Source: Rosistilla oblonga (GTDB lineage: Bacteria > Planctomycetota > Planctomycetia > Pirellulales > Pirellulaceae). From it: DNA of 64,000 nucleotides. The stretch spans positions 6,269,339 to 6,333,338 of the forward strand of contig NZ_CP036292.1 of the NCBI RefSeq assembly GCF_007751715.1. Direction: 5' to 3'. The position numbers were made by a program, and so were the translations under genes. Positions 27,485 to 37,273 of the stretch are shown here, piece by piece (position 1 is the first letter of the stretch; the number at the start of each line of letters is the position of its first letter). Below the pieces are notes generated by a model, which saw only the letters and a program-made list of their open reading frames with translations, was not told the origin of the DNA and did not search any database.

Positions 27485-27898
27485 CGGATCGGAGCCGTTG
27501 GTTGGATTGATGAAGGAACGGGATCGAGCTGTAGCAGGAAGACAGCATTCGTCAACATGCTCCCGGCAGAACTTCGCCGGGGAAGCGTCAGCGTGTTGAG
27601 AAGGCAAATAGGATGCCGCACCGCAGCAACGCAGCGGAATCATCGCAACAAAGAGTAAGTAGGCACTTAAAAGGTACTGTTCGATGCGGCTGACGAGTGG
27701 AAGAGCGCGATTTGAAGCCATCGCGAACGCTGACCGTTCAGCTTTTGCAAGCTGACAGGAAGAAAAGCCGCAGATATCAGCTATCGGCGCAATTGGCACG
27801 ACAATCGCGTTACCGTTGCCTTCAGCGAAACGAGTGGCTGCTGATGTTCACAACCACCTTTCGCAACTTTCTGTTCCTCAAACCATTTGGAGATCGCC
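27485..27898. other. Divergent regulatory region
   Basis: Gene-free stretch between the metallopeptidase (minus) and the DUF1328 gene (plus). It holds the sigma-54-like element at 27794-27808 on the plus strand. On the minus strand, CGGCAT-N5-TTGC (27604-27618) keeps GG-N10-GC but is a poorer match. Confidence 0.5.
27794..27808 (+). promoter_or_regulatory. Sigma-54-type promoter of the DUF1328 gene
   Basis: TGGCAC-N5-TCGC, preceded by T and followed by G, one mismatch in the -12 element; GG-N10-GC spacing is exact. It lies 90 nt before the ATG at 27899. Exact cores elsewhere in the window make a functional reading more likely. Confidence 0.5.
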
Positions 27899-28066
27899 AT
27901 GTTAGGCTGGGCTTTAACGTTTCTGATTATCGCATTGATCGCCGGAGCTCTGGGCTTTGGAGTTGTCGCCGGTACCGCAGCAAGTATCGCCAAGATCTTG
28001 TTCGTCGTCTTCCTCGTACTTTTCGTGATCAGCCTGATCGCAGGTCGCCGCGGCCCGGTGGTATGA
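27899..28066 (+). CDS. DUF1328 small membrane protein (55 aa)
   Basis: A 55-residue protein of the DUF1328/YtjA family: [20 protein letters not shown], a Gly/Ala-rich second part with the family's [17 protein letters not shown], and a short basic C-terminus. It has two hydrophobic helices and no soluble domain. A GGAG ribosome site lies 7 nt before the ATG. Members of this family are widespread and are often found beside stress-response genes, but the molecular function is unknown. Its promoter appears to be of sigma-54 type, shared in kind with the DUF2383 and lipoprotein genes 10-12 kb away. Confidence 0.85.
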   Translation: MLGWALTFLIIALIAGALGFGVVAGTAASIAKILFVVFLVLFVISLIAGRRGPVV

Positions 28067-28362
28067 CCGGCGATCGATTCGAATCGTGGCCCTGCGTGAA
28101 CCGCATCGCCACGAACTCGATCGCCCGATCGATGCCCTCAACAACGGCGAGTCTTCTCCCCCGTGCATGCAGTACGGGGTAAGGCATCGCGGGGATTGGC
28201 ATCGTGCTGACAACCGCTGCACTAACAACGCAACAACATGTACCAGGTGCGAGTCGTCAGCGGATCGCAGCGTCGCGATAGAGAAGTCGTCGCGACCAAC
28301 GATCGCCCCGAGGCCCAAGCGGCAGCGGAGCGATGTCGACGACGATAGTTTGTGGCGGACGA

Positions 28363-29844
28363 TTAGTTCGCCGACACGTCGCGATAGAGTTGAATTCCAT
28401 AAGTGATCACGCGGTCGCGAAGCTTGCCGCGCGTGATGCCAAGAATCTCAGCCGCTTGGCTCTGATTCCCGCCCGTCTCCTGCAAGACTCGCAAAATCAC
28501 AAAGCGTTCCAGATACTCGATCGTCTGAGCGTAGACGTCGGTCGACTTGTCCCGCAACAGTCGTTCGACCAACTCCGGCAACTTCGATCCGCAGACGCCT
28601 GAGTCATCCGCTTTCTCCGTCGCCGCTTCGCCGGAAGTTTCTTCAGCAGCCGCCGGTTCATTGGAATCGCTTGGCGCCGTCAGTTCTTTCGGCAACACGT
28701 CGGGTACGATCACTGGCATCACGCAATCGAGCACGCAGCGCCGGATTACCGCTCGCAACTGGCGGACGTTGCCAGGCCAACGATAGGCGTTCAGAAGGCT
28801 GAGCGTCTCCGGAGCGATCCCCTCGAGATCGGGCTTGTTCAGATCGTGCTTCGCCTGGGTCAGAAAATGCTGCACCAACAACGGGATATCACTCGACCGT
28901 TGACGCAGCGGCGGCAGATCGATCGTGACGCCGTTGAGCCGATACAGAAGATCCTCGCGATATTCTCCCTCTTCGACCATCTTCTCCAACGGGCGATTCG
29001 TGGCGGCGATGATCCGCACATCGGTTTGCAATTCTTTGTTGCCGCCGACGCGTTCAAACCGCTGCTCTTGCAGAACTCGCAAAACTTTAGCTTGTACCGA
29101 CGCCGCCATATCGCCGATCTCATCGAGGAACAGCGTGCCGCCGTTGCATTGTTCGAACTTGCCGATGCGACGCGTTTCGGCGCCGGTGAAGGCACCTTTT
29201 TCGTGGCCGAACAATTCGCTTTCCAGCAAGTTGTCGGGGAGCGCTGCACAATTGACCGCCAGGAACGGCCCCTGATCGCGATGACTGTATTGATAGAGGG
29301 CGCGGGCGACCAGTTCCTTACCGGTACCACTCTCGCCACGGATCAGAACGGGAACATCCTGCTTGCTAACCCGACCGATCGACTTGAAAACTTCCAACAT
29401 CGGTTGGCTCTTACCGATGAACAACTCGCTCGAATCATCGGGCAGTTTATCGTCGGCAGCAATCGCCACCGCAACGCTACTCATCTTGCGTTGCTCGATC
29501 GCTTTATTGACCAATTTTTGCAGAGGTTCCACAGCCAACGGTTTGGCGATGTAATCGAACGCTCCCAACTGCATCGCTTCGATCGTCGTTTGACTGCCCG
29601 CATCGGCGGTCATAAAAATCACCGGCAAGCGACGGTCGTGAGCGCGGATCTCACAATAGATCGCCATCCCGCTGCGGTCGGGCAATTGGATGTCCAACAG
29701 CACCACATCAAACGACTTCGACTTGACCTGTTCGAGGCCTTCCTCGCCCGTAAGCGCTGTGGTCACTTCGGCAAACGGCTCGAGCGCTTTGGTGGCCAAC
29801 AACAGGATGGCTCGATCATCGTCAATGACCAGAATTTTTGGCAT
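28363..29844 (-). CDS. NtrC-type sigma-54-dependent response regulator
   Basis: A 493-residue activator with three domains. The receiver (1-120) has the DDD acidic pocket and phospho-acceptor Asp51. A sigma-54 AAA+ domain (about 145-380) carries Walker A GESGTGKE from Gly170, the GAFTGA loop that contacts sigma-54, and GGTLFLDEIGD as Walker B. A Fis-type helix-turn-helix lies near 455-490 (NQSQAAEILGITRGKLRDRV). Between the last two is an acidic Ala/Glu-rich linker. It should bind enhancers and open sigma-54 promoters when phosphorylated. It is divergent from the receiver gene at 30169, which has an exact sigma-54 promoter; the large hybrid kinase 0.85 kb beyond is the likely partner in signalling. 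Confidence 0.93.
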   Translation of the reverse strand: MPKILVIDDDRAILLLATKALEPFAEVTTALTGEEGLEQVKSKSFDVVLLDIQLPDRSGMAIYCEIRAHDRRLPVIFMTADAGSQTTIEAMQLGAFDYIAKPLAVEPLQKLVNKAIEQRKMSSVAVAIAADDKLPDDSSELFIGKSQPMLEVFKSIGRVSKQDVPVLIRGESGTGKELVARALYQYSHRDQGPFLAVNCAALPDNLLESELFGHEKGAFTGAETRRIGKFEQCNGGTLFLDEIGDMAASVQAKVLRVLQEQRFERVGGNKELQTDVRIIAATNRPLEKMVEEGEYREDLLYRLNGVTIDLPPLRQRSSDIPLLVQHFLTQAKHDLNKPDLEGIAPETLSLLNAYRWPGNVRQLRAVIRRCVLDCVMPVIVPDVLPKELTAPSDSNEPAAAEETSGEAATEKADDSGVCGSKLPELVERLLRDKSTDVYAQTIEYLERFVILRVLQETGGNQSQAAEILGITRGKLRDRVITYGIQLYRDVSAN

Positions 29845-30168
29845 GCATACTTCGCAAGATTGGGAACACTCAGTGAAAAACTTCCAACAGCAGTCGGTTT
29901 TAGTATATCAAGGTCCGACGAATTCCAAGAGGTCCCCAAAGATTGGCCGATCGAACGATTCAACCGCCGCCGATTCCCGCACCGTCAATCACATGTCCAA
30001 TCGCCACCACAATGCACAACTGTACACTTCTATATTGGCTGGATAAAATGAATGACGACGGAAGCCTGCGGGGCGAGTCGACACCGCCTGCGGCCGACGG
30101 ACCAGTGGCACACAACTTGCTACTGATGAATGGTTTGACGAGCCCTCTTCTACGACGCGAATAAAAAT
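29845..30168. other. Divergent promoter region between two response-regulator genes
   Basis: No gene seen. On the plus strand an exact sigma-54 core (30106-30120) serves the receiver gene. On the minus strand a TATACT near 29907-29912 could be the -10 of an ordinary promoter for the activator gene. The octamer GCCTGCGG occurs twice (30064 and 30087), a possible but unproven activator-binding repeat. Confidence 0.5.
30106..30120 (+). promoter_or_regulatory. Sigma-54 promoter, exact core, of the receiver gene
   Basis: TGGCAC-N5-TTGC followed by T: a perfect -24/-12 element, 48 nt before the ATG at 30169. With a transcription start about 12 nt downstream of the GC, the leader would be roughly 37 nt. 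Confidence 0.75.
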
Positions 30169-30672
30169 ATGCCGAACTCCGAACAACCCAAACGCTGTGT
30201 GATCGCGGACGACGTTCGAGCATCACGCGAGATCTTGAAATCTTGGCTGAGCGATTGCAACTTCGAATGCAGCTTGGCAACCGACGGCAACGAAGCCTGG
30301 GAGATGATCCAGCGAGCGCCAACCGATATGCTGATCACCGACATCGAGATGCCCAACTGCTGCGGGCTGGAATTGTTGCAGCGGATCCGCGCCGATCCGT
30401 CGCCGCAAATTCAATCGATCCCCGTGTTGATGATCACCAGTCTTCACGACGGGCAGATCCAGCAGACGATTCGCCGCTTGGGAGGCAACGGTCTGCTAGC
30501 GAAACCATTGGACCAGTATTCAACCTATTCGATCGTGTTGGCGGTACTGGCTGCTGGCGACGACCGCGATTCATTGCTGGTCAGCGATCCCAACGGCAAG
30601 ATCAACGGCGATGGTTTGGTTTCGCCCACCTTCCGCCGATTGCTGAAGCCGCTGTTTGCAAGCGAGCCTTAA
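30169..30672 (+). CDS. Stand-alone response-regulator receiver protein
   Basis: A 167-residue single receiver domain with the AD-D acidic pair near residue 14 and phospho-acceptor Asp58 in LITDIEMPNCCGLELL, the conserved Thr/Ser in MITSLHD and the Lys in LLAKPLD, followed by a 45-residue tail without a recognisable output domain. Such proteins act by phosphorelay or protein-protein contact. It is transcribed from an exact sigma-54 promoter, divergent from the NtrC-type activator, and converges on the hybrid kinase with only 21 bp between stop codons. This arrangement suggests that it modulates that kinase or is part of a feedback loop. Confidence 0.88.
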   Translation: MPNSEQPKRCVIADDVRASREILKSWLSDCNFECSLATDGNEAWEMIQRAPTDMLITDIEMPNCCGLELLQRIRADPSPQIQSIPVLMITSLHDGQIQQTIRRLGGNGLLAKPLDQYSTYSIVLAVLAAGDDRDSLLVSDPNGKINGDGLVSPTFRRLLKPLFASEP

Positions 30673-30693
30673 CCGCGGCGCACCTCACAGGCG

Positions 30694-33600
30694 TCAAGCT
30701 TCTTGCGCCGTGGTGAAGCGGTGAACCATTTCGGTAAGTCGTTCGACGTTGATCGGTTTACTGAGGTAGTCATTGCAGCCCGATTCGATGCAACGCGACA
30801 TGTCCCCCTGCATCGCATCGGCGGTCAGCGCGATGATCGGCCCGGTGTAGTCCATCCGCCGCAGTTGTTCCGCGGTCTGATAGCCATCCAATCGCGGCAT
30901 CTGCATGTCCAATAGGATTAGATCGTATTCGCCCCCTTGGTTCCGTCTCTCTCGAACCATCTGCAGCGCGACCTCACCATCTTCGGCTTCATCGACGCGA
31001 GCCCCCGCCTTGGTCAACAACAGCTTGCTGAGAAAGCGAATATCGCGGCGGTCATCGACGACCAAGACGCCACAGTCCAGACGAATTTCGCTGGTCGCGG
31101 TGTCGCTTGGCGATGCCTCGCAGGCCAACCGAGGTTGAATCATCGGCACCTCTTGAACGTCCCCGGTGGCGATTGTCACGGTGAACGTACTGCCTTGGCT
31201 GAGATTGCTGCGGACCGAGATCTCGCCGCCCAGCATCTCCGTCAAACGCTTGCTGATCGCCAGCCCCAATCCGGTGCCACCAAACTCGCGGTTGACGTTT
31301 CCGTCTCCCTGCGAGAAGGGCTGGAACAACCGACGCTTCTGCCTCTCGGACATGCCGATGCCCGAATCGACCACGTCGAACTGCAACCGCGGCGATTGGC
31401 CCTGGAGAAAGCGGACGAGGATATTCACTCGGCCTTCGGTGGTGAATTTGATCGCGTTGCCGACCAAATTGATGAGGATCTGTTTGAGTCGTTTGGGATC
31501 GCTTTGAATTTCCGACGGGATCAGACCTTGATATTCGACATCCAGTTCCAATTTGCGTTCGGACGCCCGCACCTCCATGATCGAACGCACATCTTCGACC
31601 AACCGGTTGGGAGCAAACCGCTCGTGGCTGATCTCGAATTTGCCGGCTTCGATCTTGGAAATGTCCAAGATGTCGTTGATGATATCCAATAAAAAATCGC
31701 CGTTGCGCCGGATCGTGCGAACGTGCGCCAGAGTCTCGTCATCGTTGACCTTCTCGGCAATCAAATCGGTGTAGCCCAAGATCGCCGTCATCGGGGTGCG
31801 GATCTCGTGGCTCATGTTCGCCAAAAAGGCACTCTTGGATTCGTTGGCAGCGACCGCTTGTTCGCGGGCTTCTTTTAAGGACTGTTCGAACTGCCGCTGT
31901 TGCGTGATGTCCAACAACGTGCCGATCAACTGCGTCGCCCTGCGATTACCCTCTTCTCCCGGATCGTCATCGGCAAACAGCGGCTTGGCCTGCAAACGCA
32001 CCCACCGCGTGTCGCCATTGGGACAAACGATCCGATGATCGATGCTGCGAGTCGCCGTATCGGGATGTTCCACGAGATCGCGGTAGTGCCGGGCGCAAGC
32101 CTCGCGGTCGTCCGGATGGACCCAGTTCAACATCTCATCGACCCGGATCTCGGTCTCGTTATCGACGCTGGAGACTCCCACCAACCGCTCCAGTTCCTGC
32201 GAGTAGGTGACGGTTCCTTTGACGAGATCGGCATGCAACATCCCAAAACCAGCCGCTTCGGCTGCGCTTCGCAATCGCTCTTCGCTCAGCTTGATCGCCA
32301 GTTCCGATTGTTTTTCGTCGGTGATGTCCCAGTTCAGTCCATGCATTCGGACGACGTTGCCGTGATCGTCGCAAATCACCGTCCCAACGCCAGCCATCCA
32401 GCGGATCTCGCCGTTGGAACGGACGATCCGAAACTCGGTATCGTAATCCTCTCGATCCGCAGCCGACTGGCCCCACACATGACGCAACGCCGACACGTCG
32501 TCGGGATAAACGTACTGAAAGAACAGATCGATCGTCGGATTCTCAACAGGTTCGATCCCCAGCAGCGCGAACATCGCCGGTTCCCAAACGCTTTTCTCCT
32601 CGGACCATTCCCAAGCCGCCATGCCTCCCGCTTTAAGAGCCATCGACATCCGCTGGTTGCTTTCGATCAACGCCAGATCGGCTTTCTTGCGATCGGTCAC
32701 ATCGCTGGTGATGCCGGTCAGAGATTGAGGATAGCCTTGCGAATCACGAGTCACCAAGCCACGGGTTTCGGTCCAACAGACCTTCCCGTTATCCGCTCGC
32801 ACGATCCGCCAATCGAACCGAAACTCATCGCTTGTCCCTTCCAACAACGCCCGCAGCTGGGACGCTGCGAAATCGCGATCGTCGGGATGGATGATCTGCA
32901 ACGACGACTCAAACGCTCCGTCGTAATGTTCCGCGTTCATCCCAAAAATCTCGAGCAGTTCATCCGACAATAGGAGCTGGTTTTCGCGCGGAATCCATTG
33001 CCAGCTGCCCAACCGCCCCGCGTTGAGCGACAGTTTCAGGTACTGTTCGTTCTTCTGATAGTCTTCCAACAAAGCGAGCAACTTGGTCCGTTCGGCCGAC
33101 AGTTGTTCGGCGTGCGCCCGGACCTGATCCTCCGCTGCCTTGCGATCGCTGATATCGACTCCCGATGGAATCAGATATTCGACCCGACCGTTTTCATCCA
33201 AGACCGGCGCGATCATGAAATCGATCATCAAACGGCTATCGCCCTTCGCATAAAGCCCCACGTCGAACCTGACCCGCTGGCCGGCAAAGGCTTGATCCAT
33301 CGCTTCTTGAATACGCTGGGCCACGCGGTCGTCATAGGTCCACCACGGGCACTCGGCGAAGTGTTTTCCAATCACATCCTCCCGCGTTAACCCCGCAATG
33401 CTCATCGACCGATCGTCGACTTCCCAAAGCTTGCCATCGAGCCCGATCACACCAACCAATCCCAATTGGTTATTGATCACGCGTCGCAGATGGGCTTCGC
33501 GGCGTTTCGTCTCCATCTCGGCTCGAGCCCGCTCGATGCGGATCCCCAAGCGGTCGACGATCTCCTGCAACAGCCGCAGGTCATCGGGCTGCCAGACGTA

Positions 33601-36600
33601 GGGTTCTGACTTAACCGCACTGAGGACAAATCGTGTCGGCAGATCGGTCACGTAGGCGGAGTTGCAAAACGCGGCGACCTGGATAGCCCGGAGGTTCTCG
33701 GCAACCGCCGGGTCGATCGAACCACTCTGCGTATCGCAGGAATAGATCTGGCGACCGGCAAGCAGGTTCCGACGCTCGGTTTCGCTGTGGAATTTTGCGG
33801 AGTCGTGCCTGCCAACGATACTGGTAAGCCCTTCGTCGCAGTGCTCATAAATCACTTCTGCGTTTTCGGTCGCCTCATCGAACTCGACCAGACAACACCG
33901 CGAGAGCCCCAGATACTCAGCCGTCCGCTGGACCGCGACCTTCATCAAGTCGGTGTCCGACATCAAGGGGCTGAACTGCGCTTGCAAGTCGGCGAGAAAA
34001 CCGAGGTTCAGTTCCAGTCGTTTCCGCGCATCGATGTCGATGTTCATTCCGACCCAGCGGCGAATCGTACCATCGTGCCGACGCTGCGGGACCGCGCGAA
34101 CATGATGCCACTTCCAATCGCCCGAATGATGCAGCAACCGATACTCGCCCGAAAAGGCTTCGCCCGTGTCGAGACTGGTCTGCCAGACGGTTAGCGTCGC
34201 GTCGCGATCATCGGGATGAATCACATCGGCCCACCCGCGGCCCTTCCACTGTTCGAACGTCTGCCCGGTGAAAGCTCGCCAGCTGGGCGAATCCTCGATG
34301 ATATTCCCCTCCGCACTTGCGATCCAAACGATCTGGGCGGAGACATCGACCAACGATTGAAACAATTCATGGCTGTTTCGCAGTTCGCTGACATCGGTAA
34401 AGGTCACGACCAAACCATCCGCCTCTCCGGTATGCGAGCGGTAGGGCAACACGCGGCGGATAAACGATTTCCCCGATCGCGCGACAACGGTGTGTTCGAT
34501 GACTTCCCCGTCGTGGATCGTTGTCGGATCGGGCAGTGGCGGCATCTGTTCGACACTGGGGACAAACATCTCCAAGGGTCGGCCGACGTCGGTACTGATC
34601 AATCCATAGATTTCACAAATCGCCGGAGTATAGCTGCGGATCGACAGATGTTGATCCAGGAAGACCGTGGCGATCTGGGTGCTGCGGAGCAGGTTTTCGA
34701 GATCGGCGTTGGACCGCGCCGTCGCATCGCTGCCCAGGCGGATCTCTTCTTTCGAAGTCTCCAGTTCCTCGTTTGCCGATTGCAGTTCCTCATTCATCGA
34801 CAGCAGTTCTTCGTTGGACGACTTCAGCTCCTCATTCGCCGCTTCCATGTCTTGCATCGACCGATCGAGATCGCTGCGCAACGTCTCCAGCTCGCGTTCC
34901 ATTTGACTGATGATCGCATCGGCATCACTCTCGCCGCTGCCGGCGGAAGCGTCGACGTCTTCGCGGCGAAAGGGGAGTCCAACGTCGTGAAAGACGACCA
35001 TCAGCAGCGGTTCGTCTTCGCCCAACTGAGGCATCGGTTGAACAGTCAGCATCACGCGCTGGACCAGTTCGCCGACGCGGATCGATAAATTTTCATGCTC
35101 CACCCGCCGCCGCAGTTTCTTCGCCTCAGCAATTGCAGCCCGCAGACCGATCCGCAATCCGCTGTCAGCCAATTTGATGATGCTGGTTTGGATCGGGCCA
35201 CCGGAGAAGTTCAGGTACTTCTTGATGTTCGACGAGCTGGTCAAGATCTGCCCCGTGGCATCGATCACAGCGGTCTCGGGGGTGAATTCGTCTAACGCGA
35301 TCTTCTGCATCATCTCCGTCAGATCGACCGATGCATCGGGCAGCGACGAAGGATTTGACGGCTTCGGCATCCGCGGGCGGCGAGTCGACGTGTCGGTCGA
35401 CTGCATCGCGGTCCCCTTACGCTGCGAGATCCGCAGCCTGGCATCGATCGGACGAAACAGTTCCCCATGGGAGGTGATGTTTTCGCTGGGCCCCAGAAAC
35501 AAATACCCCGACGGCCGCAGAGCGTAGTGGAACAGCGGTATCAATTTGTTCTGCAGGTGCGGACCGAGGTAGATCAGCAGATTGCGACAACAGATCAGAT
35601 CCTGTCGGGAGAAGGGAGGATCGTGGATCAGATTGTGCGTCGAAAAGAGCACCAAGTCTTGGATCTGCTTGGTCGCATGATAAGTGTTGCCTCGTTTGAC
35701 GAAAAAACGCTGCAGGCGTTCGGCGGAGACATGTTCTTCGATCCCCACGGGGTAGGTTCCCGTCCGGGCAACCGCCAGCGCACGTTCATCGATATCGGTG
35801 GCGAATATCTGCACCTGCGGCGGTTCCGCCAAACGGTCCATCGCTTCGCAGCACAAGATCGCCATCGTGTACGCCTCGGATCCGTTAGCACATCCCGCAA
35901 CCCAGATCCGCACGCAATCGTTAGGCCCCCGTTGATCGAACAGCTTAGGCAACACGTGCTGCGCCAACGCTTCAAACGCCTCCGGATCGCGAAAGAAGGT
36001 CGTCACACCGATCAACAATTCGTTGAACAGCGTTTTGGCTTCCTCTTCATGATGCTGCAAGTAGTCGACGTAATCGCTGGCCAGTCCGATCTTCAGGACT
36101 TGCATCCGTCGCTGAATACGGCGGGTGAGCGTATTGAACTTGTAGTGCTGAAAGTCGTGCTGAGTCGCATCAAACAGAGTTTGGGTGATCGCAGGAATCG
36201 CCTCTTCGATCTGATCCCGCAACCGCGGTTTTTCCGGTCCCACTTGCAGCCCCAGCAAATGCTGACGGTATTGCAACAATTCGCGAGCGATCTCCGCCGG
36301 CGTCAACACATGATCAGCCACGCCGGTCGTCGCAGCGCTGTGAGGCATCGAATCAAACTTTGCTGACTCGGGCTTCTGGGCAAACGTTAGACCACCGCGA
36401 TCTCCGATCGCCTTGAGCCCCAAAGTCCCATCGCTTCCCGCCCCCGAAAGAATCACCCCAACCCCACGGTCTCGTTGATCCTCGGCGATCGCATCGAAGA
36501 CAGAATCGATCGGAGTCGACGGTCGCAGCGTCCTCGGGCGATCGACAACTTCGACGACTCCACGCTCTAGTTCCAGCAATTTGTTTGGCGGACACACATA

Positions 36601-36861
36601 CAGTTTACCCGCCGCCAACCGCATGCGGCCGGAAAGCTCGACGACCTCCAAATCGGTCCAATGCGCCAGCACCGACGACAACAACGATTTGCTGGACGGG
36701 TCCTGATGCTGGACAAAAACGATCGCCAGCCCCGCAGCGTCGCCGATCGCTTCGAGCAACTCTTTAAACGCTTCCAATCCACCAGCCGACGCCCCTACGC
36801 CAACGATCAACGGCGCCGTGGCGTGATTCGAACGATCGGTTGAACTATCGATGTCATTCAT
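30694..36861 (-). CDS. CheB-CheR-PAS-GAF hybrid histidine kinase (2055 aa)
   Basis: A very large cytosolic sensor kinase. Order: CheB-type methylesterase (about 15-195; GVGASAGG with Ser25, FVQHQD, SGAGSDGTLG); CheR-type methyltransferase (about 205-480; VAGCANGSEAYT and CCRNLLIYL); a Leu/Glu coiled coil (about 650-720); several PAS/PAC domains interrupted by a GAF domain (about 725-1660); HisKA with phospho-acceptor His1685 in ANMSHEIRTP; HATPase with GLGLAISKRL; and a C-terminal receiver (about 1925-2050) with its Asp in LILLDMQMPRLDG. There are no membrane helices. The CheR SAM motif departs from the usual GCSTGEE form. CheB-CheR-kinase fusions occur away from chemotaxis genes and sense unknown cytosolic cues. 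The neighbouring sigma-54 activator is the likely output. Confidence 0.92.
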   Translation of the reverse strand: MNDIDSSTDRSNHATAPLIVGVGASAGGLEAFKELLEAIGDAAGLAIVFVQHQDPSSKSLLSSVLAHWTDLEVVELSGRMRLAAGKLYVCPPNKLLELERGVVEVVDRPRTLRPSTPIDSVFDAIAEDQRDRGVGVILSGAGSDGTLGLKAIGDRGGLTFAQKPESAKFDSMPHSAATTGVADHVLTPAEIARELLQYRQHLLGLQVGPEKPRLRDQIEEAIPAITQTLFDATQHDFQHYKFNTLTRRIQRRMQVLKIGLASDYVDYLQHHEEEAKTLFNELLIGVTTFFRDPEAFEALAQHVLPKLFDQRGPNDCVRIWVAGCANGSEAYTMAILCCEAMDRLAEPPQVQIFATDIDERALAVARTGTYPVGIEEHVSAERLQRFFVKRGNTYHATKQIQDLVLFSTHNLIHDPPFSRQDLICCRNLLIYLGPHLQNKLIPLFHYALRPSGYLFLGPSENITSHGELFRPIDARLRISQRKGTAMQSTDTSTRRPRMPKPSNPSSLPDASVDLTEMMQKIALDEFTPETAVIDATGQILTSSSNIKKYLNFSGGPIQTSIIKLADSGLRIGLRAAIAEAKKLRRRVEHENLSIRVGELVQRVMLTVQPMPQLGEDEPLLMVVFHDVGLPFRREDVDASAGSGESDADAIISQMERELETLRSDLDRSMQDMEAANEELKSSNEELLSMNEELQSANEELETSKEEIRLGSDATARSNADLENLLRSTQIATVFLDQHLSIRSYTPAICEIYGLISTDVGRPLEMFVPSVEQMPPLPDPTTIHDGEVIEHTVVARSGKSFIRRVLPYRSHTGEADGLVVTFTDVSELRNSHELFQSLVDVSAQIVWIASAEGNIIEDSPSWRAFTGQTFEQWKGRGWADVIHPDDRDATLTVWQTSLDTGEAFSGEYRLLHHSGDWKWHHVRAVPQRRHDGTIRRWVGMNIDIDARKRLELNLGFLADLQAQFSPLMSDTDLMKVAVQRTAEYLGLSRCCLVEFDEATENAEVIYEHCDEGLTSIVGRHDSAKFHSETERRNLLAGRQIYSCDTQSGSIDPAVAENLRAIQVAAFCNSAYVTDLPTRFVLSAVKSEPYVWQPDDLRLLQEIVDRLGIRIERARAEMETKRREAHLRRVINNQLGLVGVIGLDGKLWEVDDRSMSIAGLTREDVIGKHFAECPWWTYDDRVAQRIQEAMDQAFAGQRVRFDVGLYAKGDSRLMIDFMIAPVLDENGRVEYLIPSGVDISDRKAAEDQVRAHAEQLSAERTKLLALLEDYQKNEQYLKLSLNAGRLGSWQWIPRENQLLLSDELLEIFGMNAEHYDGAFESSLQIIHPDDRDFAASQLRALLEGTSDEFRFDWRIVRADNGKVCWTETRGLVTRDSQGYPQSLTGITSDVTDRKKADLALIESNQRMSMALKAGGMAAWEWSEEKSVWEPAMFALLGIEPVENPTIDLFFQYVYPDDVSALRHVWGQSAADREDYDTEFRIVRSNGEIRWMAGVGTVICDDHGNVVRMHGLNWDITDEKQSELAIKLSEERLRSAAEAAGFGMLHADLVKGTVTYSQELERLVGVSSVDNETEIRVDEMLNWVHPDDREACARHYRDLVEHPDTATRSIDHRIVCPNGDTRWVRLQAKPLFADDDPGEEGNRRATQLIGTLLDITQQRQFEQSLKEAREQAVAANESKSAFLANMSHEIRTPMTAILGYTDLIAEKVNDDETLAHVRTIRRNGDFLLDIINDILDISKIEAGKFEISHERFAPNRLVEDVRSIMEVRASERKLELDVEYQGLIPSEIQSDPKRLKQILINLVGNAIKFTTEGRVNILVRFLQGQSPRLQFDVVDSGIGMSERQKRRLFQPFSQGDGNVNREFGGTGLGLAISKRLTEMLGGEISVRSNLSQGSTFTVTIATGDVQEVPMIQPRLACEASPSDTATSEIRLDCGVLVVDDRRDIRFLSKLLLTKAGARVDEAEDGEVALQMVRERRNQGGEYDLILLDMQMPRLDGYQTAEQLRRMDYTGPIIALTADAMQGDMSRCIESGCNDYLSKPINVERLTEMVHRFTTAQEA

Positions 36862-37132
36862 AGGTTCGAGCCCAGGTTGGACCTGCAGACAGCTGCGTGT
36901 TCGATTCGTCGCAAACAGAGTTCATCGATCGGGATGTCCTTGCGGTTTGGTCCACCTGCCCCCACAAATGGAGCGTCGTCGCGGGGAACGCTCCTGCCAC
37001 CTACCAGCCAACCAGCGCATCGCTCCTCTCTGCTGATTGATTGAAGAGAATTCGCTTCAGTCGGTCAACTCCCTTCCACGACAGGCAGAGGTTCCCCAGG
37101 GGCAACTCCCGTACCGTCCGCTAGCACCCCGC

Positions 37133-37149
37133 GCGACCAGGCTGGTCGC
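37133..37149. promoter_or_regulatory. Perfect dyad, candidate enhancer site for the sigma-54 activator
   Basis: GCGACCA-GGC-TGGTCGC: 7-bp perfect inverted arms with a 3-bp spacer, ending 109 bp upstream of the -24 element at 37259. The position and symmetry fit an NtrC-type binding site. No identical dyad was found at the other sigma-54 promoters, though a CGGTCGACCG palindrome occurs upstream of the one at 40310-40324. Confidence 0.35.
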
Positions 37150-37258
37150 TGGAAGATCATCTGCCGCATGCGACCTCTGAGTCACCGTCGTTGATCCAAC
37201 GCGTTAACACTTGATTTCGTTAGTCATACGCGGCCAGCAGCTGCTTTCCCTACATTCC

Positions 37259-37273
37259 TGGCACGTGGTTTGC
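37259..37273 (+). promoter_or_regulatory. Sigma-54 promoter, exact core, of the DUF2383 gene
   Basis: TGGCAC-N5-TTGC with a C before it, an exact sigma-54 -24/-12 element, 76 nt before the ATG at 37350. Confidence 0.75.

Noticed and set aside
28238-28348. A 36-codon frame (starting MYQVRVVSGSQ) between the DUF1328 and activator genes
   Set aside because: Codon use is not bad, but there is no ribosome site, no family and no conservation evidence; it could be real but is not supportable here.
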